A stretch of DNA of 64,000 nt from Streptomyces roseoverticillatus (GCF_000719265.1 NZ_JOFL01000003.1:124001-188000); one strand, 5' to 3'; numbered from the stretch's first letter, positions 26,977-35,998 are shown. Numbers and translations: made by a program. Notes: a model not told the origin generated them from the sequence alone.

Positions 26977-26992
26977 CGGGGGCGAGCCCCCA
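26977..26992. terminator. Hairpin between convergent genes
   Basis: GGGGGCGAGCCCCC, within a longer GC-rich inverted region, lies between the permease stop and the end of the reverse-strand SDR gene. Likely bidirectional terminator. Confidence 0.5.
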
Positions 26993-27011
26993 GCCCCCGG
27001 CGAGCCCGGGG

Positions 27012-27899
27012 TCACCCCGCTCCGTACACCGCCCCCGGCTTCCGCGCCCCCGCCAGCAGCCCCCGTACCGCCTCCCCCGCCTCCCGTGGCGTCCAGCGGT
27101 CGCCCTTGTCGGTGGCCGGGCCCGGGTGCCAGCCCTCCATGACGGTGATGCGGCCGGCTTCGGCGGCGAAGACCTGGCCGGTGACCCCGGTCGCGTCGGC
27201 CGAGCCGAGCCAGACGACGAGCGGGGAGACGTTGCCGGGGGCCATGGCGTCGAAGCCGGCGGCGGGCGCGGCCATGGCCGCCGCGAACACCCGCTCGGTC
27301 ATCCGGGTGCGGGCGGCCGGGGCGACGGCGTTGACCTGGACGCCGTAGCGGCCCAGTTCGGCGGCGGCGACGAGCGTCAGGGCGACGACGCCCGCCTTCG
27401 CGGCGGCGTAGTTGGCCTGTCCGACGCTGCCGAGCAGCCCGGCCCCGGACGTGGTGTTGACGACGCGCGCCCGCGGCGACCGCCCCGCCTTGTGTTCCGC
27501 GCGCCAGTGCGCGGCGGCGTGCCGCAGCGGCAGGAAGTGGCCTTTGAGGTGGACGGCGACGACGGCGTCCCAGTCGTCCTCGCCGAGGTGGACGAGTCTC
27601 CGGTCGCGCAGGATGCCGGCGTTGTTGACGAGCGTGTCGAGCCGCCCGTAGGCGCCGAGGGCCGCGGCGACGAGGGAGGCCGCGCCCTCGTCCGTGGAGA
27701 TGTCGCCGAGGTGCGGGACGGCGTCGCCGCCCCGGCCGCGGATCTCCTCCACCACGCCGCGCGCCTCGCCGGCCGAGGGCTCCGTTTCGTTGACGACGAC
27801 CCGCGCCCCCTCCGCCGCGAAGGCGAGCGCGTGGGCCCGGCCGAGGCCGCGGCCGGCTCCGGTGACGGCGGCGACGCGCCCGGTGCAGATTCCGGTCAT
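27012..27899 (-). CDS. SDR oxidoreductase of the KstR2-type cluster (Rv3548c-like)
   Basis: This 295-residue short-chain dehydrogenase has the NAD-binding motif TGAGRGLGRAHA, NNAGILRD, and catalytic Ser/Tyr/Lys in NTTSGAGLLGSVGQANYAAA with the YxxxK pair. It extends past the usual SDR core by about 40 residues. Position and order (two SDRs divergent from echA20) match Rv3548c in the mycobacterial KstR2 regulon. The step is not certain; a dehydrogenation during steroid ring C/D breakdown is the likely role. ATG at 27899 overlaps the upstream stop (ATGA). Confidence 0.85.
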   Translation of the reverse strand: MTGICTGRVAAVTGAGRGLGRAHALAFAAEGARVVVNETEPSAGEARGVVEEIRGRGGDAVPHLGDISTDEGAASLVAAALGAYGRLDTLVNNAGILRDRRLVHLGEDDWDAVVAVHLKGHFLPLRHAAAHWRAEHKAGRSPRARVVNTTSGAGLLGSVGQANYAAAKAGVVALTLVAAAELGRYGVQVNAVAPAARTRMTERVFAAAMAAPAAGFDAMAPGNVSPLVVWLGSADATGVTGQVFAAEAGRITVMEGWHPGPATDKGDRWTPREAGEAVRGLLAGARKPGAVYGAG

Positions 27900-28690
27900 G
27901 CGGGCGGCTCCTCGTGGTTGACGGTGGCGGCGGCGAGGAAGGCCGGGCGTTCCCCGCCGCCGTGGACGAGCAGTTCGGCCCCGGTGATGTGGGCGGCGTC
28001 GGCGGAGGCGAGGAAGACGGCGGCGGCGCCGATCTCGTCGGGCTCGGCGAGCCGTCCGGCGGGCACGGTGCGGGCGACGGCGGCGAGCCCGGCCTCGTCC
28101 CCGTAGTGGAGGCGGGTGGACTCGGTGCGCACCATGCCGGGGACGAGGGTGTTGACGCGGACGGCGGGCGCCCATTCGACGGCCATGGTGCGCGCGAGGC
28201 CGTGCAGCCCGGCCTTGGCCGCTCCGTAGGCGGCGGTACCGGGCGAGGGCCGGGTGCCGCTGACGCTGCCGACCATCAGGATGCAGCCGCCGCCGGGCTG
28301 TTCGCGCATCAGGGGGTACGCGGCGAGGGACGCCGTCAGCGGTGCGACGAGGTTCAAGCCGATGACCCGGGCGTGCCGGTCCGCGTCCGCCGCGCCCAGC
28401 AGCCGGAAGGGCGTGCCGCCCGCGTTGTTCACGAGGACGTCGAGCCGCCCGTACTCCGCCGCCACGCGGTCGAAGAGGGCGGTGACGGCGGCCGTGTCGC
28501 GCAGGTCGGCGGGCAGGTGGCGGGCGGTGCGCCCGGCGGCGGTGACGGGCCGGTCCGGCGGCCGGCGGGCGCAGACGACGACGCGCGCGCCGGTGCGCAG
28601 GAAGGCCCGCGCGATGCCCGCGCCCACGCCGCGCGTGCCGCCGGTGACGACGACGGTGCGCGATTCCGTGTGCCCCGTACCGGCCGGCAT
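27896..28690 (-). CDS. SDR oxidoreductase of the KstR2-type cluster (Rv3549c-like)
   Basis: A 264-residue classical SDR with TGGTRGVGAGIA, NNAGG, and the active-site region SVSGTRPSPGTAAYGAAKAG. ATG at 28690 is chosen because GGGAGGTGG lies just upstream; the frame extends further but without a ribosome site. First gene of the two-SDR operon, sharing its promoter region and a KstR2-like palindrome with divergent echA20. Role in HIP catabolism inferred from order. Confidence 0.85.
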   Translation of the reverse strand: MPAGTGHTESRTVVVTGGTRGVGAGIARAFLRTGARVVVCARRPPDRPVTAAGRTARHLPADLRDTAAVTALFDRVAAEYGRLDVLVNNAGGTPFRLLGAADADRHARVIGLNLVAPLTASLAAYPLMREQPGGGCILMVGSVSGTRPSPGTAAYGAAKAGLHGLARTMAVEWAPAVRVNTLVPGMVRTESTRLHYGDEAGLAAVARTVPAGRLAEPDEIGAAAVFLASADAAHITGAELLVHGGGERPAFLAAATVNHEEPPA

Positions 28691-28743
28691 GGTGCCACCT
28701 CCCACGGCGGGTCGTCCGCTGCTACCTTCGAACCACAGCACTA

Positions 28744-28762
28744 CCTAACAAACGTTTGGTGG
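28744..28762. promoter_or_regulatory. KstR2-like operator, site 1
   Basis: CCTAACAAACGTTTGGTGG contains the perfect palindrome CAAACGTTTG. Its 14-base core AACAAACGTTTGGT fits the AnCAA-N4-TTGnT form of mycobacterial KstR2 operators. It sits between the divergent SDR and echA20 operons and shares its ends (CCTA..) with site 2. Confidence 0.7.
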
Positions 28763-28781
28763 AAAGGTAGCGGATCCTCCG

Positions 28782-29570
28782 ATGAGTGTCTCCACCTCAC
28801 GCCCCGAACCGGCCGTCGCCGTCGTCACCGTGGACTTCCCGCCCGTCAACGCCCTGCCCGTGCAGGGCTGGTACGACCTGGCGGCCGCGGTGGGCGCGGC
28901 GGGCGCCGACCCCGCGGTCCGCTGCGTCGTGCTGGAGGCCGCGGGCCGCGGCTTCAACGCCGGCGTGGACCTCAAGGAGATCCGGCGCTCCCCCGGCCAC
29001 GAGGCCCTGATCGGCGCCAACCACGGCTGTGCGGCCGCCTTTTCGGCGGTCTACGACTGCCCGGTGCCGTTGATCGCCGCCGTGCACGGCTTCTGCCTGG
29101 GCGGCGGGGTCGGCCTGGCGGGCAACGCGGACGCCGTCGTCGCCTCGGAGGACGCCGTGTTCGGCCTGCCCGAGCTGGACCGCGGGGCGCTCGGCGCCGC
29201 GACGCACCTGGCCCGGCTCGTCCCCCAGCACCTCATGCGCACGCTCTACTTCACCTCGCGCACGGTCACCGCGCAGGAGCTGCACCGCCACGGATCCGTC
29301 TGGCGCGTCGTCCCGCGCGCGGGGCTGCGCGCGGCCGCCCTGGAGCTGGCGCGGGAGATCGCCGCGAAGGACGGCGCGCTGCTGCGGCTGGCGAAGGCCG
29401 CGCTCAACGGCATCGACCCGGTCGACGTGCGCCGCAGCTACCGCTACGAGCAGGGCTTCACCTTCGAGGCGGGCCTGAGCGGCGTGGGGAACCGCCTGCG
29501 CGAGGCGTTCGCGCAGCCGGAGAGGGAGCAGGAGAAGGAACGGCAGGAGAAGGAGAGGGAGGCCCCGTGA
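28782..29570 (+). CDS. echA20: EchA20-like crotonase, steroid ring D hydrolase
   Basis: This 262-residue crotonase-fold protein has oxyanion-hole blocks GFNAGVDLKEI and HGFCLGGGVGLAGNADAV. In mycobacteria EchA20 opens ring D of the bicyclic CoA intermediate (HIEC-CoA) during steroid breakdown. The identity rests on fold plus strict gene order: it is followed by ipdA, ipdB and ipdC and divergent from two SDRs, as in the KstR2 regulon. The last 15 residues are a charged tail (REQEKERQEKEREAP-like) not needed for the fold. The stop overlaps the ipdA start. Confidence 0.85.
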   Translation: MSVSTSRPEPAVAVVTVDFPPVNALPVQGWYDLAAAVGAAGADPAVRCVVLEAAGRGFNAGVDLKEIRRSPGHEALIGANHGCAAAFSAVYDCPVPLIAAVHGFCLGGGVGLAGNADAVVASEDAVFGLPELDRGALGAATHLARLVPQHLMRTLYFTSRTVTAQELHRHGSVWRVVPRAGLRAAALELAREIAAKDGALLRLAKAALNGIDPVDVRRSYRYEQGFTFEAGLSGVGNRLREAFAQPEREQEKERQEKEREAP

Positions 29571-30472
29571 CCGGCGGCGACAGGACGATACCCGCGGACA
29601 GGACGACGAGGGCGGACAAGACCATGACCGCCGACGAAGCCGTCGCCCGCCTCGCGAGCGGCATGACCGTCGGCATCGGCGGCTGGGGCTCCCGGCGCAA
29701 GCCCATGGCCCTCGTCCGGGCCCTGCTGCGCTCGGACGTCGGCGACCTCACCGTGGTCTCCTACGGCGGCCCGGACGTCGGCCTGCTGGTGGCCGCCGGG
29801 CGGGTCCGCAAGCTGGTCGCCGCCTTCGCGACGCTCGACTCGATCCCGCTGGAACCGCACTTCCGCGCCGCCCGCCAGCGCGGGGAGGTCGAACTGGTCG
29901 AGCTCGACGAGGCGATGTTCATGTGGGGCCTGACGGCCGCCGCGCACCGGCTGCCGTTCCTGCCCGTCCGCGCCGGCCTCGGCTCGGACGTCATGACGGT
30001 CAACCCCTGGCTCCGTACCGTGACGTCCCCTTACGGGGACGGCGAGGAGCTCGTCGCCGTCCCGGCGCTCACCCTGGACGCGGCCCTGGTGCACCTCAAC
30101 CGGGCGGACGCGCGCGGCAACGCCCAGTACCTGGGCCCGGACCCGTACTTCGACGACCTGTTCTGCGAGGCGGCGCGCGAGGCGTACGTCTCCTGCGAAC
30201 ACGTAGTCGACAGCACCGAGTTCACCAGGAGCGCCGGCCCGCAGACGCTCCTCGTGCAGCGGCACTGCGTCACCGGCGTGATAGAGGCGCCGGGCGGGGC
30301 GCACTTCACCTCCTGCGTCCCGGACTACGACCGGGACGAGGCGTTCCAGGCGGCGTACGCGGCAGCGGCGGCCGATCCGTCGGCCTGGCGGGAGTTCACC
30401 GCCCGCTTCCTGTCCGGCGACGAGGACGCCTACCGGGCCGCGGTCGCCGACTTCGCCGGGAGCGCGGCGTGA
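29567..30472 (+). CDS. ipdA: IpdA, alpha subunit of steroid ring C hydrolase
   Basis: A 301-residue member of the CoA-transferase fold. IpdAB is not a transferase: with IpdB it hydrolyses the last carbocyclic ring (COCHEA-CoA) in steroid catabolism. Blocks shared with mycobacterial IpdA are GWGSRRKPMALVRALLRSDV, LTVVSYGGPDVGLL, RLPFLPVRAGLGSDV, NAQYLGPDPYFDDLF and EAPGGAHFTS. The acidic residue in LDEAM (Glu115) is the likely counterpart of the catalytic Glu described for the family. The GTG overlaps the echA20 stop; an internal ATG (TMTADEAV) is an alternative. Confidence 0.92.
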   Translation: MTGGDRTIPADRTTRADKTMTADEAVARLASGMTVGIGGWGSRRKPMALVRALLRSDVGDLTVVSYGGPDVGLLVAAGRVRKLVAAFATLDSIPLEPHFRAARQRGEVELVELDEAMFMWGLTAAAHRLPFLPVRAGLGSDVMTVNPWLRTVTSPYGDGEELVAVPALTLDAALVHLNRADARGNAQYLGPDPYFDDLFCEAAREAYVSCEHVVDSTEFTRSAGPQTLLVQRHCVTGVIEAPGGAHFTSCVPDYDRDEAFQAAYAAAAADPSAWREFTARFLSGDEDAYRAAVADFAGSAA

Positions 30473-31230
30473 GCGCCGGGCGGGCGGGCCGGGCTGAGGT
30501 GTGCGTCGTGGCGTGCGCGGAGGCGTGGCGCGGCGACGGGGAGGTGCTGGCTGCCCCCATGGGAGTGGTCCCGGCGATCGGGGCGCGGCTGGCCCGGCTC
30601 ACCTTCGCCCCGGACCTGCTGCTCACGGACGGGGAGGCGATGCTGGTCGCGGATGTGCCCGCGCTGGGCGCGAAGGCCCGGGCGGTGGAGGGGTGGCTGC
30701 CGTACCGCCGGCATCTGGCGCTGGTCACGGGCGGGCGGCGGCACGTGATGATGGGAGCGGCCCAGCTCGACCGGTACGGCAACCAGAACATCTCGTGCAT
30801 CGGCGACTGGCGGCGGCCCGTCCGGCAGCTCCTGGGCGTCCGCGGGGCACCGGCCAACACCCTCAACAACCCCACCAGTTACTGGATCCCCCGGCACTCG
30901 CCGCGCGTGCTCGTCGAGAAGGTCGACATGGTGAGCGGCGTCGGCTACGACCGGGCTGCCGCCGCGGGGCCCTCGGCGACGCGCTTCCACCGCATCCCGC
31001 GCGTGGTCACGGACCTGGCGGTGCTCGACTTCGAGACGCCCGGCCGCACGATGCGGGTCCGCTCGCTGCACCCCGGAGTGACGGCCGCCGAGCTGCGCGC
31101 GGCCACGGGCTTCCCCCTGGAGGTCCCCCGCGACGTGCCGCTCACCCGCCTTCCCTCCGCCGAGGAACTGCGGCTGATCCGGGAGGTCATCGACCCGGAC
31201 GGGCTGCGCGCGCGGGAGGTACGGGGATGA
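30469..31230 (+). CDS. ipdB: IpdB, beta subunit of steroid ring C hydrolase
   Basis: A 253-residue partner of IpdA with the same fold. Shared blocks are LLLTDGEAMLV, EGWLPYRRHLALVTGGRRHV, GAAQLDRYGNQNISCIGDW and NTLNNPTSYWIPRHSPRVLV. The heterodimer hydrolyses ring C of the CoA ester. GTG start overlaps the ipdA stop by four bases and its stop overlaps ipdC (ATGA), so the three are coupled. Confidence 0.92.
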   Translation: MSAGRAGRAEVCVVACAEAWRGDGEVLAAPMGVVPAIGARLARLTFAPDLLLTDGEAMLVADVPALGAKARAVEGWLPYRRHLALVTGGRRHVMMGAAQLDRYGNQNISCIGDWRRPVRQLLGVRGAPANTLNNPTSYWIPRHSPRVLVEKVDMVSGVGYDRAAAAGPSATRFHRIPRVVTDLAVLDFETPGRTMRVRSLHPGVTAAELRAATGFPLEVPRDVPLTRLPSAEELRLIREVIDPDGLRAREVRG

Positions 31231-32288
31231 GGACGGCCCTGACCGATCTGGTGGGTGTCCGGCATCCGCTCGTCCAGACGGGCATGGGCTGGGTCGCGGG
31301 CCCGCGGCTGGTGTCGGCCGTGGCGAACGCGGGCGCCCTCGGCGTCCTCGGCTCGGCGACCATGACGCCGGACGCTCTCAGGGCCGCGATCAGGAAGGTG
31401 CGCTCCCGTACCGCGGGGCAGCCCTTCGGGGTCAATCTGCGGGCGGACGCGGGCGATGCCCGGGAGCGCGTGGACATCCTGATCGAGGAGGGGGTGCGGG
31501 TCGCGTCGTTCGCGCTGGCGCCGTCCCGGGAGCTGATCGCCCGGCTCAAGGACGCGGGGGTGCTCGTCGTCCCGTCCGTGGGCGCGCGGCGCCACGCGGA
31601 GAAGGTCGCGGCGTGGGGCGCGGACGCGGTCGTGGTGCAGGGCGGTGAGGGCGGCGGCCACACGGGGGAGGTCGCGACGACCGTCCTGCTGCCGCAGGTG
31701 GTGGACGCGGTGGGCATCCCGGTCGTCGCGGCGGGCGGCTTCCGCGACGGGCGCGGCCTGGTGGCGGCCCTGGCGCTGGGCGCCGCGGGGGTCGCCATGG
31801 GCACGCGCTTCCTGCTGACCGCCGACAGCACGGTGCCGGACGCGGTCAAGGCGGCGTACCTCGCGGCGACGGTGCGGGACGTCGTGGTCACGACGAAGGT
31901 CGACGGCCTCCCCCACCGGATGCTGCGCACGCCCTTCGTCGCGGGCCTGGAGCGCTCGGGCCGGCTGGGCGGGCTCGTCCGGGCGCTGCGGCACGCGGCG
32001 TCGTTCCGGGCGCTGTCGGGGATGGGCTGGCCGGCGCTGGTGCGGGACGGCCTGGCGATGCGGCACGGTCGCGAGTTGACATGGAGTCAGGTCCTGCTGG
32101 CGGCGAGCACGCCCGTGCTGCTGAAGGCCGCGATGGTGGACGGGCGTACGGATCTGGGGGTGATGGCCGCGGGGCAGGTCGCCGGGGCGATCGACGACCT
32201 GCCGACGTGCGCCGGGCTGGTGGAGCGCGTGATGGCGGAGGCGGAGGAGGTGCTGGCGGCGCTCGGGGGCCGCGGCGCCGCCGGCTGA
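31227..32288 (+). CDS. ipdC: IpdC, flavin-dependent enzyme of HIP degradation
   Basis: A 353-residue TIM-barrel flavoprotein of the nitronate monooxygenase/2-nitropropane dioxygenase superfamily: VRHPLVQTGMGWVAGPRLVS near the start, QGGEGGGHTGE, and the FMN phosphate-binding region AAGGFRDGRG followed by GAAGVAMGTRFL. In mycobacteria the protein at this position, IpdC, acts on the hydroxylated CoA ester before ring D opening. The name rests on gene order plus family. Convergent with fadA6 across a 92-base gap holding direct repeats. Confidence 0.88.
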   Translation: MRTALTDLVGVRHPLVQTGMGWVAGPRLVSAVANAGALGVLGSATMTPDALRAAIRKVRSRTAGQPFGVNLRADAGDARERVDILIEEGVRVASFALAPSRELIARLKDAGVLVVPSVGARRHAEKVAAWGADAVVVQGGEGGGHTGEVATTVLLPQVVDAVGIPVVAAGGFRDGRGLVAALALGAAGVAMGTRFLLTADSTVPDAVKAAYLAATVRDVVVTTKVDGLPHRMLRTPFVAGLERSGRLGGLVRALRHAASFRALSGMGWPALVRDGLAMRHGRELTWSQVLLAASTPVLLKAAMVDGRTDLGVMAAGQVAGAIDDLPTCAGLVERVMAEAEEVLAALGGRGAAG

Positions 32289-32289
32289 G

Positions 32290-32380
32290 CCGGGCCGGCC
32301 GTACGGCACGACACCGCCGGCTGAGCCGCGCGGGCCGCACCGCTCCCCCGGATGACCCGTGGCCGGGCCGGCCGTACGGC
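32290..32380. repeat. Direct repeats in the ipdC/fadA6 convergent gap
   Basis: CCGGGCCGGCCGTACGGC occurs at 32290-32307 and again at 32363-32380, flanking nearly the whole gap. GCCGGCTGAGCCG also occurs twice near the ipdC stop. The repeats are partly self-complementary and may terminate both genes. Confidence 0.55.
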
Positions 32381-33538
32381 TCAGAGCCGCTCGATGACCG
32401 TCACGTTCGCCTGGCCGCCGCCCTCGCACATCGTCTGCAGGCCGTAGCGGCCGCCCGTGCGCTCCAGTTCGTGGAGCAGCGTCGTCAGCAACTTGGCGCC
32501 CGTCGCGCCGAGGGGGTGGCCCAATGCGATGGCGCCGCCGTTGACGTTGACCTTCTGCGGGTCGGCGCCGGTCTCGCGGAGCCAGGCCAGGACGACGGAG
32601 GCGAAGGCCTCGTTGATCTCGACGAGGTCGATGTCCCCGATCGTCAGCCCGGCCCTCTTCAGGGCGTGGGCGGTGGCCGGGATGGGCGCGGTCAGCATGC
32701 GGATAGGGTCCTCGCCGCGTACGGACAGGTGGTGGATGCGGGCGCGCGGGGTCAGCCCGTGGTCGCGCACGGCGCGCTCGCTCGCGAGCAGCAGGGCGGC
32801 CGCGCCGTCGGAGATCTGCGAGGAGAGGGCGGCCGTGAGCCGGCCGCCTTCCACGACGGGCTTGAGCGCGGCCATCTTCTCCAGGGAGGTGTCCCTGCGG
32901 GGCCCCTCGTCGGCGGTCAGCCCGCCGTACGGGGCGAGTTCGCGGTCGAAGCGGCCCTCGTCGGCGGCGCGCACGGCCCGCCGGTGCGAGAGCAGCGCGT
33001 ACTCCTCCATGGCCGGCCGGCCGATGTCCCACTGGCGGGCGATGAGCTCGGCGCCGTGGAACTGGCTGACGGGCCGGTCGCCGTAGCGCGCCCGCCAGCC
33101 CTCCGAGCCGGCGAACGGCCCCTGGGTGAGGCCGAGCGGCACGGCTGCCCGGTGGACGGCGTAGGCGATGGGGATCTGCGACATGTTCTGGACGCCGCCG
33201 GCGACGACGAGGTCCTGGGTGCCGGAGAGGACGGCCTGGGCGGCGAAGTGGACGGCCTGCTGCCCGGAGCCGCACTGCCGGTCGACGGTGACGCCGGGGA
33301 CCTCCTCGGGCAGCCCGGCGGCCAGCCAGCTCGTCCGGGCGATGTCCCCGGCCTGGGGGCCGACCGTGTCCAGGCAGCCGAGGATCACGTCCTCGACGGC
33401 GGCCGGGTCGGCGCCCGTGCGTTCCATCAGGGCGCGCAGGACGTGCGCGCCGAGGTCGGCGGGGTGGGCGGCGGAGAGGCCGCCGCCGCGCCGGCCGACG
33501 GGGGTGCGGACCGCTCCGACGATGTACGCCTCGGCCAT
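32381..33538 (-). CDS. fadA6: FadA6-like thiolase
   Basis: A 385-residue acetyl-CoA acyltransferase that releases acetyl-CoA in the last stages of steroid ring C/D degradation. All thiolase residues are present: nucleophile in [10 protein letters not shown] (Cys89), His341 in [14 protein letters not shown], and Cys371 in [13 protein letters not shown] at 33538 has GAGGAG upstream. It is last in the reverse-strand operon ipdF-kstR2-fadA6, the same order as in mycobacteria. Confidence 0.9.
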   Translation of the reverse strand: MAEAYIVGAVRTPVGRRGGGLSAAHPADLGAHVLRALMERTGADPAAVEDVILGCLDTVGPQAGDIARTSWLAAGLPEEVPGVTVDRQCGSGQQAVHFAAQAVLSGTQDLVVAGGVQNMSQIPIAYAVHRAAVPLGLTQGPFAGSEGWRARYGDRPVSQFHGAELIARQWDIGRPAMEEYALLSHRRAVRAADEGRFDRELAPYGGLTADEGPRRDTSLEKMAALKPVVEGGRLTAALSSQISDGAAALLLASERAVRDHGLTPRARIHHLSVRGEDPIRMLTAPIPATAHALKRAGLTIGDIDLVEINEAFASVVLAWLRETGADPQKVNVNGGAIALGHPLGATGAKLLTTLLHELERTGGRYGLQTMCEGGGQANVTVIERL

Positions 33539-33566
33539 GGCTGATCGCTCCTCGGTGTCCCTGGGG

Positions 33567-34199
33567 TCATTCGCGTACGGCGATGCCCTCCAGCACCATC
33601 GACAAGTACTGACGGGCGATCTCCTCGGGGCTGTGCGCGCCGCCCGGCCGGTACCAGGACGCGGCGACCCACACGGTGTCGCGCACGAAGCGGTAGGCGA
33701 GCCGGACGTCGAGGTCGGCGCGGAAGACGCCGGCCGCCGCGCCGCGGCGCAGGGTGCCGAGCCAGGCCTGCTCGAACCTGCGCTGGGACTCGGCGAGGTA
33801 GGCGAAGCGCGGCTGCAGGGCGAGGTGGCGGGACTCGCGCTGGTAGATGGCGACGGCGGGGCGGTGCCGGTCGATCTCCCGGAAGGACTCGGTGACCAGG
33901 GCCTCCAGGGTCTCCCGGGGGCCGAGGCGGGCGGCGAGCACCGCGTCGTAGCCGTCCCACAGCTCGTCGAGGAAGGTCGACAGGATCTCGTCCAGCATCG
34001 ACTCCTTGGAGTCGAAGTGGTAGTAGAGGCTCCCGGCGAGGAGCCCGGCCTCGTCGGCGATGCGCCGCACGGTGGTGGCGTTGTAGCCGTGCGCGGCGAA
34101 CACCTCGGCGGCGGTCGCGAGGAGTTCGCCGCGCCGCTCGGGCGCGGGCCGCTCGGTGGCGGTCTTCTTGCTGTTCGGCACGGGTCCATTGTCGGTCAC
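33567..34199 (-). CDS. kstR2: KstR2-like TetR repressor
   Basis: A 210-residue TetR-family regulator. The N-terminal helix-turn-helix spans about residues 24-65 (LLATAAEVFAAHGYNATTVR through GSLYYHFDSKESMLDEIL); the C-terminal ligand domain binds, in mycobacterial KstR2, the CoA ester of HIP. Its place between ipdF and fadA6 matches that regulon. It likely represses the cluster through the two palindromes at 28744 and 35022 and therefore also itself. GTG at 34199 is chosen for its four-base overlap with the ipdF stop; GTG at 34181 is an alternative. Confidence 0.9.
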   Translation of the reverse strand: MTDNGPVPNSKKTATERPAPERRGELLATAAEVFAAHGYNATTVRRIADEAGLLAGSLYYHFDSKESMLDEILSTFLDELWDGYDAVLAARLGPRETLEALVTESFREIDRHRPAVAIYQRESRHLALQPRFAYLAESQRRFEQAWLGTLRRGAAAGVFRADLDVRLAYRFVRDTVWVAASWYRPGGAHSPEEIARQYLSMVLEGIAVRE

Positions 34200-35008
34200 G
34201 CGCGCTGGCTGCTGACGGAGACCGTCTCGCCGGTCATGTACGAGGAGTAGCCGCTGGCGAGGAAGACGATGACGTTGGCGACCTCCCAGGGCTCGGCGGC
34301 CCGCCCGAACGCCTCGCGCCGCACCAGCTCGTCCAGCAGCTCCGGGGTGGTGACCTTGGAGAGGTGGGGGTGGAGGGCGAGGCTCGGCGCGACGGCGTTG
34401 ACGCGCACGCCGTAGGCCGCGGCCTCCACCGCGGCGCAGCGCGTGAGCGCCATGACGCCGGCCTTGGCCGCGGCGTAGTGGGCCTGCCCGTGCTGGGCGC
34501 GCCAGCCGGCGACGGAGGCGTTGTTGACGACGACGCCGGTGCCGCGGGCGCGCATCCGGCGCAGGGCGGCGCGGGTGCAGCGGAAGGTGCCGCCGAGGGT
34601 GGTGCCGACGACGGCGTCCCACTGGTCGTCGGTCATGGCGGTGAGCTCCGCGGTGCCGCCGAGGCCCGCGTTGTTGACGACGACGTCGAGGGCGCCGTGC
34701 CGCTCCTCGGCCAGCTCGAACAGGGCCGCGACCTGCTCCTCGTCGGTGACGTCGCACGGCAGGCCGGCGACCTGCCGGCCGCCGAACTCCTCGCTCAGGG
34801 CGGCCACGGCGACGCGCAGCCTGCGGGCGTGCCGGTCGCCGAGCACGACGCGGGCGCCCTCCTCCAGGAACCGGCGGGCGGTCGCGGCGCCTATCCCGGC
34901 GCCGGCCGCGGCGGTGATGACGGCGGTGCGGCCGGACAGCAGGTCGTGAGCGGGAGGACAGGACGGCGGGCCGGGCCGGACAGCGGTGGACTCCTCGACG
35001 CTGCTCAT
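34196..35008 (-). CDS. ipdF: IpdF-like SDR, HIP-CoA pathway ketoreductase/dehydrogenase
   Basis: A 270-residue SDR with TAAAGAGIGAATARRFLEEG (unusual first Gly spacing, shared with mycobacterial IpdF), NNAGLGG, and the active site NNASVAGWRAQHGQAHYAAA with YxxxK. The C-terminal EAFGRAAEPWEVANVI and SSYMTGE also match that family. IpdF oxidises the 5-hydroxyl of the HIP-CoA intermediate. First gene of the ipdF-kstR2-fadA6 operon; its promoter region holds KstR2-like site 2. Confidence 0.9.
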   Translation of the reverse strand: MSSVEESTAVRPGPPSCPPAHDLLSGRTAVITAAAGAGIGAATARRFLEEGARVVLGDRHARRLRVAVAALSEEFGGRQVAGLPCDVTDEEQVAALFELAEERHGALDVVVNNAGLGGTAELTAMTDDQWDAVVGTTLGGTFRCTRAALRRMRARGTGVVVNNASVAGWRAQHGQAHYAAAKAGVMALTRCAAVEAAAYGVRVNAVAPSLALHPHLSKVTTPELLDELVRREAFGRAAEPWEVANVIVFLASGYSSYMTGETVSVSSQRA

Positions 35009-35021
35009 GACCGTACGTTAA

Positions 35022-35041
35022 CCTACCAAACACTTGTTAGG
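35022..35041. promoter_or_regulatory. KstR2-like operator, site 2
   Basis: CCTACCAAACACTTGTTAGG is a palindrome with matching CCTA/TAGG ends and core ACCAAACACTTGTT (AnCAA-N4-TTGnT). It lies between ipdF and the divergent crotonase operon, 14 bases from the ipdF start, and resembles site 1. Confidence 0.72.
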
Positions 35042-35053
35042 GAAGGATGGTTG

Positions 35054-35998
35054 ATGACCACTGACCCTGTACGGGCCGCTGACCCTGCGATCACCCCTGC
35101 CCCTGCGATCACCCCTGCCCCTGCGAAGACCGCCGACCCCGCGATGGCCGCTGACCCCGTGGTGCGCTACGAACGCAGCGGCCCCGTCGCGACGGTCACC
35201 ATGAACCGGCCCGCCTACCGCAACGCCCAGAACTCCGCGATGACGTACGCCCTGGACGGGGCCTTCTACGAGGCGTCGGCCGACGACGCCGTCAAGGTGA
35301 TCGTCCTCGCGGGTGCGGGCGCGCACTTCTCGTCCGGCCACGACATCGGCACGCCCGGGCGCGATGCCCACCTGCCGTTCGACCGCCGGGCGGGCCTGTG
35401 GTGGGACCACTGCGGCAAGGCGGGCGCGGAGAGCCGGTTCGCGCGCGAGTCCGAGGTCTACCTGGGCATGTGCCGCCGCTGGCGCGAACTGCCCAAGCCG
35501 GTGATCGCCGCGGTGCAGGGCGCCTGCGTGGCGGGCGGGCTGATGCTGGCCTGGGTCTGCGACCTGATCGTCGCGAGCGAGGACGCCTTCTTCGCCGATC
35601 CGGTGGTGCGGATGGGCATCCCCGGCGTGGAGTACTTCGCGCACCCGTGGGTGCTGCCGCCGCGCGTCGCGAAGGAGCTCCTCTACACGGGCGACCGGAT
35701 GACCGCGCGGCGCGCCCACGAGCTCGGCATGGTCAACCGCGTCGTGCCGCGCGAGCAGCTCGCCGCGCGCACTCTCGAACTCGCCGAGCGGGTCGCCGCG
35801 ATGCCGCGCATGGGCCTCGCCCTCGCCAAGCGCGCGGTCAACCAGGCCGAGGACCTCCAGGGCCTGCACGGCGGCCTCGACGCGGCGTTCGCCCTGCACC
35901 ACCTCGCGCACGCGCACAACGCCGAGACGGCCGCCGACCCTCTCGGCGGCATGGACATCCGCGCGATGAAGGCGGGGACGGAAGCGGGCGGGGCCTGA
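35054..35998 (+). CDS. Enoyl-CoA hydratase/isomerase (crotonase) of the steroid cluster
   Basis: A 314-residue crotonase with AGAGAHFSSGHDIGTPG and VQGACVAGGLMLAWVCDLIV as oxyanion-hole blocks, and DPVVRMGIPGVEYFAHPW around the active site. About 35 N-terminal residues (ITPAPAITPAPAKTADPAMA) come from an 18-bp DNA repeat and precede the fold, which begins near VVRYERSGPVATVTM. First gene of a likely operon with fadE31 and fadE32 (one-base stop-start overlap). The mycobacterial cluster has no crotonase at this point. ATG follows GGAAGG. Confidence 0.87.
   Translation: MTTDPVRAADPAITPAPAITPAPAKTADPAMAADPVVRYERSGPVATVTMNRPAYRNAQNSAMTYALDGAFYEASADDAVKVIVLAGAGAHFSSGHDIGTPGRDAHLPFDRRAGLWWDHCGKAGAESRFARESEVYLGMCRRWRELPKPVIAAVQGACVAGGLMLAWVCDLIVASEDAFFADPVVRMGIPGVEYFAHPWVLPPRVAKELLYTGDRMTARRAHELGMVNRVVPREQLAARTLELAERVAAMPRMGLALAKRAVNQAEDLQGLHGGLDAAFALHHLAHAHNAETAADPLGGMDIRAMKAGTEAGGA
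35083..35118. repeat. Perfect 18-bp tandem repeat in crotonase 5' end
   Basis: CCCTGCGATCACCCCTGC occurs twice back to back, then a partial third CCCTGCGA. It keeps the reading frame and encodes a TPAPAI repeat in the N-terminal extension. Confidence 0.8.
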
